This document shows, piece after piece, positions 16,547-24,206 of a DNA stretch of 64,000 nucleotides. Source of the stretch: DRPN01 sp964599235 (GTDB lineage Bacteria; Bacteroidota; Bacteroidia; Bacteroidales; VadinHA17); assembly GCA_964599235.1 (NCBI GenBank), contig CAZRDX010000017.1, forward strand, positions 1-64,000. Reading direction: 5' to 3'. Positions within the stretch are counted from its first letter, which is position 1. Every line of letters begins with the position of its first letter. The notes under the pieces are model-generated. The model made no database searches and was not told the DNA's origin. It was given only the letters and a program-made list of their open reading frames with translations. Made by a program: the position numbers and the translations under genes.

Positions 16547-19486
16547 ATGTATCTCAACACGCACAGTCACTACAGTCTGCGGTACGGGACGATGTCGCCG
16601 GAGGCGCTGGTGCGGCGGGCGGCCTCGTACGGCATCCCCGTACTGCCCCTCACCGACATCAACACCACGGCCGGCATCTTCGAGTTCGTCCGGCACTGCC
16701 GGCAGGAAGGGATCATGCCGGTGGCGGGGGCCGATATCCGCGAGGAGGACAGGATGCGCTACACCCTACTGGCCCGCTCGTTCCGCGGCCTGGGCGAGAT
16801 CAACCGTTTCCTCACCCGCCACAACCTCTCCGGCGAGCCCTATCCTCTGCGGGCACCGTTCTTCCGGGAGGTATACGTCATCTACCCTGCCGGCACGGCC
16901 CCTGCCGCTCCCCTCGCCCCCCACGAATACATAGGTATCACGCCGGCGCCGCGCCACCGTCTGGCGGCCCGGCGCGGTGCCGACCCCTCCCGCTATGTCC
17001 TCCTCTTCCCCGCCACCTTCGCCGACGAGACGGATATCCTCCTGCATCGCCATCTGCGGGCCATCGACCACAACACGCTCCTCACCTCCCTCCCGGCGGG
17101 GGCCGCCGCCGGCAGGGAGGAGCTCTTCCTCCCACCCCGTCACCTGCACCATGCCTTCCACGACGAGGAGCGCCTCCTGGCCAACACCCAGCAGCTCCTG
17201 GGCTCCTGCAGCTTTGAGTTCGACTTCTCCTCACCCAAGAACAAACGCACCTTCACCGGCGACCCGCGCGACGACATGCTCCTCCTGGAAAAACTGGCCC
17301 GCGACGGCATGCACGAGCGGTACGGCCCCCGCCACGACGAGGCCGCCCGCCGCATACGCCACGAGCTGGAGATCATCGGCCGCATGGGCTTCGCCGCCTA
17401 CTTCCTCATCACGTGGGACATGATACGCTATGCCATGAGCCGAGGCTTCCATCATGTAGGACGCGGCAGCGGCGCCAACTCGGTCGTCGCCTACTGCCTC
17501 GGCATCACCGACGTCGACCCCATCGCCCTCGACCTCTACTTCGAGCGTTTCATCAACCCCCGGCGCAGCAGCCCGCCCGACTTCGACATCGACTTCTCCT
17601 GGAAGGACCGCGACAAGGTGGTCGAATACCTCTTCATGCGCTATGGCCGCGAGCATACGGCCCTGCTGGGGGCTTTCACCACCTTCCGCAGCCGGTCGCT
17701 CCTGCGCGAACTGGGCAAGGTGTACGGCCTGCCCCGCGAGGAGATCGACACCCTGGTGCATGACCCCGGCAGGGGCCGTCACCGCGATGCCGTCGCCCGT
17801 ACCCTCTTCGCCGTGGCGGAGCGGCTGCGTGACCTCCCCAGCGGGCGTACCATCCATGCCGGCGGCCTCCTCATCGCCGAACAGCCCGTCACCGACTACG
17901 CTGCCCTCGACCTGCCCCCCAAGGGCTTCCCCACCACCCAGTGGGACATGGAGGTGGCCGAAAGCATCGGCTTCGAGAAGCTGGATGTCCTCAGCCAGCG
18001 GGGCATCGGCCACATCGGCGAGGCCACCGCCCTCATCCGCCGTCATCACGGCCGCCGCATCGATGTCCATGCCTTCCGTCATCCGGACAAGGACCCGCAG
18101 GTGAAGGAGCTGCTGCGCCGGGGCGACACCCTCGGCTGCTTCTACATCGAGAGCCCCGCCATGCGCACCCTGCTGCGCAAGATACAGTGCGACAACTACC
18201 GTTCGCTCGTGGCCGCCAGCTCGATCATACGCCCCGGCGTCGCCCGCTCGGGCATGATGAAGGAATACATCCGCCGTTACCGTCATCCCCGCAGCTTCCG
18301 CTACCTGCATCCCGTGATGGAGGAGCTGCTGAGCGAGACCTTCGGCATCATGGTCTACCAGGAGGATGTGCTGAAGGTGTGCCACCACTATGCTGGTCTG
18401 GGTCTCGACGAGGCCGACGTGCTGCGGCGCGCCATGAGCGGCCGTCACCGTTCGCGGCAGGAGATGGAGAAGATCGCCGCCCGTTTCTTTGCCGGCGCGG
18501 CGGCGCTGGGTCGCCCCCCTGCGGTGACGCAGGAGGTATGGCGCCAGATCGCCTCCTTCGCCGGCTACTCTTTCTCCAAGGCCCACTCGGCCTCTTACGC
18601 CGTGGAGAGCCTGCAGAGCCTCTGGCTGAAGGCTCACTATCCGCTGGAGTTCATGGTGGCCGTCATCAACAACTTCGGCGGTTTCTACCCCACGTGGGTC
18701 TATCTCCAGGAGGTGCGCCGCGCCGGCGGCGAGGTGCTCCTGCCCTGTGTCAACCACAGTGAGGTACTCACCACACTGGAGGGGAAGAAGGTGTATCTGG
18801 GCTTTGTCCATCTGCAGGGTCTGGAGGCCGCTCTGGCGCGCCGTCTTGCGGAGGAGCGCCGGCGCGGCGGTCCCTACCGCGACCTGGCCGACCTGGTGCG
18901 GCGGGTGGCTCCCCCGCCTCGTCAGCTGCAGCTGCTCATACGTGCGGATGCCCTGCGTTTCACCGGCCGCTCCCGTAAGGAGCTGCTGTGGGAGGCCACG
19001 GCCCTCACCCCCGCTCCCGCCGCCCGCCACCCGGCAGACCCTGCCCTTTTCCCCAAACCCGAACCCTCCTGCCATCTGCCTCCCCTCGAAGAGAGCAGCC
19101 TCGAAAAGGCTTGGGACGAGATCGAACTCTTGGGCTTCCCCGTCACCCTCAGCTGGTTCGACCTGCTCGCCACCTCCTTCCGCGGCGAGGTGAAAGCCAC
19201 GGAAATGCTCCGCCACAAAGGAAAAAAGGTCCGGATGGCCGGCCTGCTCGTCCACGTCAAGGATGTGCGCACCGTCCGCCACGAATGGATGCACTTCGGC
19301 ACCTGGTTCGACGACCGGGGAACGTTCTTCGACACCGTCCATTTCCCCGCTTCCCTGAAGAAATATCCCTTCCGGGGACCCGGCGTCTATCTCCTGCTGG
19401 GACGTATCACCGAAGAGTTCGGTGTCCCCTCCCTCGAGGTGGAGAAGATGGACCGTCTGCCTCTGCGCCGGCGACCCGGACGATGA
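16547..19486 (+). CDS. dnaE: DNA polymerase III alpha subunit, DnaE2/ImuC-like second copy
   Basis: The 979-residue C-family polymerase has an N-terminal PHP domain (THSHYSLRYG, His6 and His8), a palm with catalytic Asp345 and Asp347 in SPPDFDIDFSW, fingers with FSKAHSASYAVES, and a C-terminal OB-like region. It is shorter than a replicative DnaE (about 1150) and near the size of DnaE2/ImuC. Pairing with dinB and an S24 repressor makes it a damage-induced, error-prone polymerase candidate. The start at 16547 (MYLNTHSHYS) follows GGGAGGGGAAG and begins the conserved PHP fold. The coding sequence is much more GC-rich at third positions than most neighbours, as is dinB. Confidence 0.94.
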   Translation: MYLNTHSHYSLRYGTMSPEALVRRAASYGIPVLPLTDINTTAGIFEFVRHCRQEGIMPVAGADIREEDRMRYTLLARSFRGLGEINRFLTRHNLSGEPYPLRAPFFREVYVIYPAGTAPAAPLAPHEYIGITPAPRHRLAARRGADPSRYVLLFPATFADETDILLHRHLRAIDHNTLLTSLPAGAAAGREELFLPPRHLHHAFHDEERLLANTQQLLGSCSFEFDFSSPKNKRTFTGDPRDDMLLLEKLARDGMHERYGPRHDEAARRIRHELEIIGRMGFAAYFLITWDMIRYAMSRGFHHVGRGSGANSVVAYCLGITDVDPIALDLYFERFINPRRSSPPDFDIDFSWKDRDKVVEYLFMRYGREHTALLGAFTTFRSRSLLRELGKVYGLPREEIDTLVHDPGRGRHRDAVARTLFAVAERLRDLPSGRTIHAGGLLIAEQPVTDYAALDLPPKGFPTTQWDMEVAESIGFEKLDVLSQRGIGHIGEATALIRRHHGRRIDVHAFRHPDKDPQVKELLRRGDTLGCFYIESPAMRTLLRKIQCDNYRSLVAASSIIRPGVARSGMMKEYIRRYRHPRSFRYLHPVMEELLSETFGIMVYQEDVLKVCHHYAGLGLDEADVLRRAMSGRHRSRQEMEKIAARFFAGAAALGRPPAVTQEVWRQIASFAGYSFSKAHSASYAVESLQSLWLKAHYPLEFMVAVINNFGGFYPTWVYLQEVRRAGGEVLLPCVNHSEVLTTLEGKKVYLGFVHLQGLEAALARRLAEERRRGGPYRDLADLVRRVAPPPRQLQLLIRADALRFTGRSRKELLWEATALTPAPAARHPADPALFPKPEPSCHLPPLEESSLEKAWDEIELLGFPVTLSWFDLLATSFRGEVKATEMLRHKGKKVRMAGLLVHVKDVRTVRHEWMHFGTWFDDRGTFFDTVHFPASLKKYPFRGPGVYLLLGRITEEFGVPSLEVEKMDRLPLRRRPGR

Positions 19487-19514
19487 ACAGACTTACAGAT
19501 GATGGATTTTTATG

Positions 19515-19522
19515 TATTTTTG
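19515..19522 (+). promoter_or_regulatory. Candidate -7 element for the M28 peptidase gene
   Basis: TATTTTTG matches TAnnTTTG, 30 bp upstream of the peptidase start, in the short gap after dnaE. No TTTG is seen at -33. Confidence 0.4.
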
Positions 19523-19551
19523 GAACGATCTGAACAAAAAAATCCTGGCAG

Positions 19552-21339
19552 ATGAAAAGAACTTTTCTCATTCCCGTGACGATACTTCTCCTGGTACTGT
19601 CCTCCTGCAGCAGCGGGCCGCGCATCGACGAGCCGGCGGTCACCACCGGCGAACTGAAGGAAGAGATCACCTTCCTGGCTTCCGACTCCCTTCGCGGGCG
19701 TTATCCCGGCACACCGGGATGCCGCACTGCAGCCCTGTACATCCGCGATCATTTCCACAAGGCCGGTCTCACCCTGCTGGGCGACGACGGCCTCGAGCCT
19801 TTCCGCGTCACCGTGAGCATCCGCCCGGGAAAAGACAACCGTCTCATCATCGGGCACGACACCCTGAAAGCCGGCCGGGATTTCCGGCCCATGTCGTTCA
19901 CGGCCAACGCCTCCCTCACCGCGCCGGTGGTCTTTGCAGGGTATGGTTTCGATATCGGCGAGGATTCACTGCAGTGGCACGATTACGATGGAGTGGATGT
20001 GAAGGACAAGTGGGTGCTGGTACTGCGGGGCGATCCCGAGCCGGAAAAGATGGACAGTCCCTTTGCCCGCTATGGTCGTGACCGCGACAAGGCCATGACC
20101 GCCGAAGACAAGGGGGCTGCGGGCATCCTCTTCGTCTCGGGAAAAGCTTTCTCAGGCACCGACGAGCTGGATAAACTGAAGAAGAACGTTCGTCCGGTGA
20201 CCATTCCCGCACTGCAGATCACCCGTCGTACGGCCGATCTGCTGTTGCGTGGCAGCGGTCTCGACATCGTCACCCTGGAACAGCGTCTCAACGCTTCCCG
20301 CCGGCCCCACAGTTTCGAGGTGCCGGCAGAAGTGAGCGCCCGGGCATCCGTGGAAGAAGAGAAGGTACAGACAGCCAATGTTGTAGCCCTTCTGGAAGGT
20401 CGCGATCCACGTCTGCGCGATGAGTATATTGTGGTCGGAGCCCATTGCGACCATCTGGGCATGGGCGGTCCCAACACCTCCAGCCGGCGTCCCGACACCG
20501 TCGCGGTTCATTACGGTGCCGACGACAACGCTTCGGGCGTGGCCACGGTGATGGAACTGGCCGAAATGATGGCTGCACGGCGCGAAAACCTCAAAAGAAG
20601 CATCGTCTTCGTCTGTTTCAGCGCCGAGGAGATGGGTCTGCTCGGCTCCAAGCATTTCGTCAACGATACGCTCATCGACATGAAGAAGGTGGTTGCCATG
20701 ATCAACGTCGACATGGTGGGACGTCTGAAAGCCGACAGCACCCTGGAGATCGGCGGCACCGGCACCTCCGACATCAGCGACAGCCTGCTGCATGCCACTC
20801 CCGGCGCCGCCGGCTTCCGGCTGGCCCTCTCCCCCGAAGGTTACGGTCCCTCCGACCACGCCTCTTTTTACGGCAAGGAGATCCCCGTCTTCTTCTTCTC
20901 CACCGGCGCCCATCTCGATTATCATACCCCTTTCGATACTCCTGACAAGATCAATTACGAGGGGCTGAAGAAAGTGGCGGATTTCGTCGGGAACCTGACC
21001 ATGGAGCTTGACACCATGGCTCGTCGTCCGAAGTTCAGGATGGCCGGGCCGAAGGAGGGTACGGCGATGAAACGCCGCGGTTTCAAGGTCACGCTGGGCA
21101 TCATGCCCGACTTCGCCGGCAAGGACACTACGGGACTGCGGGTGGATTTCGTCATCCCGGGACGTCCCGCCGCCCGCAGCGGCATGAAGAACGGCGACGT
21201 CATCATCGCCATTAACGGAAAACCGGTACACAACATCAACGACTACATGTACCGCCTGGCCAGACTCCATGAAGGAGAGACCGCCGTAGTAGAAGTGAAA
21301 AGGAAAGGTGAAAAGGTCGTCCTCCTGGTGCAGCTCTGA
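19552..21339 (+). CDS. M28-family zinc aminopeptidase lipoprotein with PA and PDZ domains
   Basis: The 595-residue protein has an SPII signal with lipobox Cys19 (VLSSC). A PA-domain insert (about 120-245) interrupts an M28 peptidase core whose metal and catalytic residues are all visible: His in GAHCDHLG, bridging Asp in GADDNASG, Glu-Glu in SAEEMGLLG, Asp in INVDMVG and His in LDYHTPFDT. A C-terminal PDZ domain (about 500-595, with GRPAARSGMKNGDVIIAING) follows. It probably releases N-terminal residues from peptides in the periplasm or at the outer membrane. Confidence 0.93.
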   Translation: MKRTFLIPVTILLLVLSSCSSGPRIDEPAVTTGELKEEITFLASDSLRGRYPGTPGCRTAALYIRDHFHKAGLTLLGDDGLEPFRVTVSIRPGKDNRLIIGHDTLKAGRDFRPMSFTANASLTAPVVFAGYGFDIGEDSLQWHDYDGVDVKDKWVLVLRGDPEPEKMDSPFARYGRDRDKAMTAEDKGAAGILFVSGKAFSGTDELDKLKKNVRPVTIPALQITRRTADLLLRGSGLDIVTLEQRLNASRRPHSFEVPAEVSARASVEEEKVQTANVVALLEGRDPRLRDEYIVVGAHCDHLGMGGPNTSSRRPDTVAVHYGADDNASGVATVMELAEMMAARRENLKRSIVFVCFSAEEMGLLGSKHFVNDTLIDMKKVVAMINVDMVGRLKADSTLEIGGTGTSDISDSLLHATPGAAGFRLALSPEGYGPSDHASFYGKEIPVFFFSTGAHLDYHTPFDTPDKINYEGLKKVADFVGNLTMELDTMARRPKFRMAGPKEGTAMKRRGFKVTLGIMPDFAGKDTTGLRVDFVIPGRPAARSGMKNGDVIIAINGKPVHNINDYMYRLARLHEGETAVVEVKRKGEKVVLLVQL

Positions 21340-21401
21340 GGACCGTCCTTTCCGGATGTTGGAGGTCATTGAGAAACACGGAACAACAAAGGACAACGAA
21401 G

Positions 21402-22235
21402 ATGAAAAAGACCCTGATTTGGCTTCTGGCGATCGTGATGACGCTGGGAGCAGCCTACTATCAGCGTAAAACGGGCCCCACCCATCCCCGGCAGGTCCGG
21501 CTCGTGCTGGGAGGGAAAGCGTATGATCTCACCCTGGTGCGCAGTCACGGCGGCGACGGCGACATGCCTGTGGAGGTGAACATCCCCGACACGGCGGTGA
21601 AGGGGCAGGTGATCTACAAGCGTTTTCCCACGTCCGATCCCTGGGATACGCTGGTGATGGAGCGTCACGGTGATACGCTGACGGCCCTGCTGCCTCATCA
21701 GCCCCCGGCAGGCAAACTGGCTTATCATATCCGGCTGGTACATCCCTCCGGAGAGGTAGTGACGGAGACCGTCGTGGCCCGTTTCAAGGGAACGGTTCCC
21801 GCAGCCATCCTCATCCCCCACATCCTTTTCATGTTCGCCGCCATGCTCCTCTCCACGCTGGCCGGATTGATGGCTTTATGGAATGTCCCTTCCTACAAAC
21901 GCTATGCCCGCATCACACTGGTCCTTCTGTTGATCGGCGGCGGGATCCTGGGCCCACTGGTCCAGAAATATGCCTTTGGCGCCCTCTGGACAGGGATCCC
22001 CTTCGGATGGGACCTCACCGACAACAAAACGCTCATCGCCATCATCTTCTGGATCTATGCCGTCCTGGCCATCCGTAAAAAGGAAAGACGCTGGACAGTG
22101 GTCGTGGCCGCTCTGGTACTCATCCTTGTCTACTCCATCCCCCACAGCATGTTCGGCAGTACCTACAACTACGAAACAGGAGATGTGGTACAGGGACTCC
22201 TTCCTGTACTCTCGTTCCTGCGGAGAAGAAGATAA
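21402..22235 (+). CDS. Hypothetical membrane protein
   Basis: The 277-residue product starts at MKKTLIWLL; the reading frame opens slightly upstream but the signal anchor begins here. An N-terminal membrane segment leads to a beta-rich extracytoplasmic domain (about 25-130), then four hydrophobic helices (about 138-265) and a positive C terminus (FLRRRR). No characterised family is recognised. It follows the M28 peptidase gene by 62 bp and probably shares its transcript. Confidence 0.82.
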   Translation: MKKTLIWLLAIVMTLGAAYYQRKTGPTHPRQVRLVLGGKAYDLTLVRSHGGDGDMPVEVNIPDTAVKGQVIYKRFPTSDPWDTLVMERHGDTLTALLPHQPPAGKLAYHIRLVHPSGEVVTETVVARFKGTVPAAILIPHILFMFAAMLLSTLAGLMALWNVPSYKRYARITLVLLLIGGGILGPLVQKYAFGALWTGIPFGWDLTDNKTLIAIIFWIYAVLAIRKKERRWTVVVAALVLILVYSIPHSMFGSTYNYETGDVVQGLLPVLSFLRRRR

Positions 22236-22243
22236 AACAACAA

Positions 22244-22271
22244 AAAAAGCCCGGAAATTTCCGGGCTTTTT
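22244..22271. terminator. Bidirectional rho-independent terminator
   Basis: A perfect palindrome with a GCCCGG...CCGGGC stem is flanked by A-runs on the left and T-runs on the right. It serves both the membrane-protein gene and the convergent ferritin gene. Confidence 0.9.
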
Positions 22272-22290
22272 CTTTTTCCGTCTCCAGGGG

Positions 22291-22800
22291 TCATTCCCCT
22301 TCTTCCTCGCTCCCTTCGGAACGCATGTTCATGATGTCACGGTCGAACATGTACATGTTGTGATCGCCCACGAGCGCCAGTTTATCGAGGATCTCCTGTA
22401 CGCTTGATTCTTCTTCGATCTGCTCGGTGACGAACCACTGTACCCAGTTGTTGGTGGTATGGTCCTGTTCCTCGATGCAGGCAGTTACGATCTCATTGAT
22501 GGAGGCCGTGACGAACTGTTCGTGCTTGAGCACGGCCTCGAAGAGAGCCTGCACGCTCTCGAAATCCCGGGGAGGGGTCTCCAGGCCGGGGATGATGGCC
22601 CGGCCTCCACGGTCGTTGATGTAGTGGATGAATTTGAGCATGTGCTCCAGCTCCTCGTTCGACTGAGCATAAAGCCACCGGGCGATGCCGGGATAACCCG
22701 ATGCCTCGGCCCAGGAAGCCATCGAAAGATAGAGCAGCGAGGAATACCCTTCGCGCTCCACCTGACGGTTCAGAATATCTTCGATCCTTTTTTTCAGCAT
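22291..22800 (-). CDS. ftnA: Ferritin, bacterial non-haem type
   Basis: The 169-residue protein has the full bacterial ferroxidase set at the positions used by E. coli FtnA: Glu17, Tyr24, Glu50, His53, Glu94, Gln127 and Glu130. It stores iron as ferric mineral in a 24-mer and gives protection from oxidative stress. It lacks the haem-ligand Met of bacterioferritin and has a short acidic C-terminal tail (SEGSEEEGE). Confidence 0.95.
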   Translation of the reverse strand: MLKKRIEDILNRQVEREGYSSLLYLSMASWAEASGYPGIARWLYAQSNEELEHMLKFIHYINDRGGRAIIPGLETPPRDFESVQALFEAVLKHEQFVTASINEIVTACIEEQDHTTNNWVQWFVTEQIEEESSVQEILDKLALVGDHNMYMFDRDIMNMRSEGSEEEGE

Positions 22801-22853
22801 ACTGGAATAACTTTAAGTTACACTCTAAACAACATTCCGTATAAGACTATGGA

Positions 22854-24116
22854 TCACATGTTCTTGATGATCTCATCTCCGAATTCGGAGGTTTTCAGGC
22901 GGGTAGCTCCTTCCATCAGTCGTTCGAAGTCGTAGGTGACGCGTTTGTTGAGGATGGCCTGTTTGAGACCCTTGACGATGAGCTCGCCGGCTTCCTGCCA
23001 TCCCATGTATTCGAACATCAGCACACCGGAGAGGATCAGCGATCCGGGGTTGACCTTGTCCTGGTTGGCGTATTTGGGGGCTGTGCCGTGGGTGGCTTCG
23101 AAGATGGCGTGTCCCGTCTCGTAGTTGATGTTGGCGCCTGGAGCGATGCCGATGCCGCCTACCGTGGCTGCCAGCGCATCGGAGATGTAGTCGCCGTTGA
23201 GATTGAGGGTGGCAATGACGGAATATTCTGCCGGACGGGTCAGGATCTGTTGCAGGAAGGCATCGGCAATGACATCCTTGATGATGATCTTGCCGGCAGC
23301 GATGGCCTCATCCTGAGCAGCATTGGCAGCTTCCGTGCCTTTCTCTTCCTTGATGCGGTCGTACTGCATCCACGTAAAGACCTTGTCGCCGAATTCCCGC
23401 TCAGCCAGCTCATATCCCCAGATCTTGAACTGCCCCTCGGTGAATTTCATGATGTTCCCCTTGTGCACCAGCGTGACCGAAGGACGGTTGTAGCGGATGG
23501 CATAGTTGATGGCTGCACGGACCAGCCGCTCGGTACCCTGACGGGAGACCGGCTTGACACCGATGGAGGTGGTTTCCGGGAAACGGATCTTCTTGACCCC
23601 CATCTCATTCATGAGAAAATCAAGCACCTTCTGGTTCTCCGGCGTGCCGGTCATCCACTCGATGCCGGCGTAGATGTCTTCCGAGTTTTCCCGGAAGATG
23701 ACCATGTCGGTTTTGGAAGGGTCTTTTACGGGCGAGGGAACGCCGTCGTAATATTTTACAGGCCGCAGGCAGACGTAGAGGTCGAGCAGTTGGCGGAGGG
23801 CGACGTTGAGTGAGCGGATGCCGCCGCCGACGGGGGTGGTCAGCGGCCCTTTGATGGCCACGAGATACTCTTTGATCGTGTCAAGTGTCTCCTGGGGCAG
23901 CCATTCCCCTACCGTATTGTACGCTTTCTCGCCGGCCAGCACCTCTTTCCATTCGATCTTCCGCTTGCCGCCGTAGGCTTTCTCCACGGCCGCATCAAAC
24001 ACACGCACCGACGCACGCCAGATGTCCGGTCCGGTACCATCACCCTCAATGAAAGGGATGACGGGATGATCAGGTACGTTCAGTTTTCCGTTCTGGATGG
24101 TGATCTTTTCTCCCAT
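22854..24116 (-). CDS. icd: Isocitrate dehydrogenase, NADP-dependent
   Basis: The 420-residue protein is close to the E. coli Icd pattern: FIEGDGTGPDIW near the N terminus, the substrate-loop FRENSEDIYAGIEW, THGTAPKYANQDKVNPGS and VTYDFERLM. The HGTAPKY and TYDFER residues are those that select NADP. It converts isocitrate to 2-oxoglutarate and CO2, giving NADPH. It is monocistronic, with its own good promoter at 24167-24198. Confidence 0.96.
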   Translation of the reverse strand: MGEKITIQNGKLNVPDHPVIPFIEGDGTGPDIWRASVRVFDAAVEKAYGGKRKIEWKEVLAGEKAYNTVGEWLPQETLDTIKEYLVAIKGPLTTPVGGGIRSLNVALRQLLDLYVCLRPVKYYDGVPSPVKDPSKTDMVIFRENSEDIYAGIEWMTGTPENQKVLDFLMNEMGVKKIRFPETTSIGVKPVSRQGTERLVRAAINYAIRYNRPSVTLVHKGNIMKFTEGQFKIWGYELAEREFGDKVFTWMQYDRIKEEKGTEAANAAQDEAIAAGKIIIKDVIADAFLQQILTRPAEYSVIATLNLNGDYISDALAATVGGIGIAPGANINYETGHAIFEATHGTAPKYANQDKVNPGSLILSGVLMFEYMGWQEAGELIVKGLKQAILNKRVTYDFERLMEGATRLKTSEFGDEIIKNM

Positions 24117-24166
24117 AGTAAATCTTGTTTTTTAATGATATTGTGAAATGTTGTTTTCAGGCGGAA

Positions 24167-24198
24167 CAAAAGTATCCAAAAACAACGTCATTCCCAAA
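24167..24198 (-). promoter_or_regulatory. Promoter of icd with both Bacteroidota elements
   Basis: On the minus strand TTTG (24198-24195), a 20-bp spacer and TACTTTTG (24174-24167) match the TTTG-N19/20-TAnnTTTG consensus, 50 bp upstream of icd. The -33 box abuts the dnaX stop. Confidence 0.75.
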
Positions 24199-24206
24199 AC
24201 CTTCTT

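Noticed and set aside
17231..19342. A 703-codon open frame on the minus strand
   Set aside because: It mirrors the GC-rich dnaE gene, where few stops occur on the opposite strand; no domains are seen.
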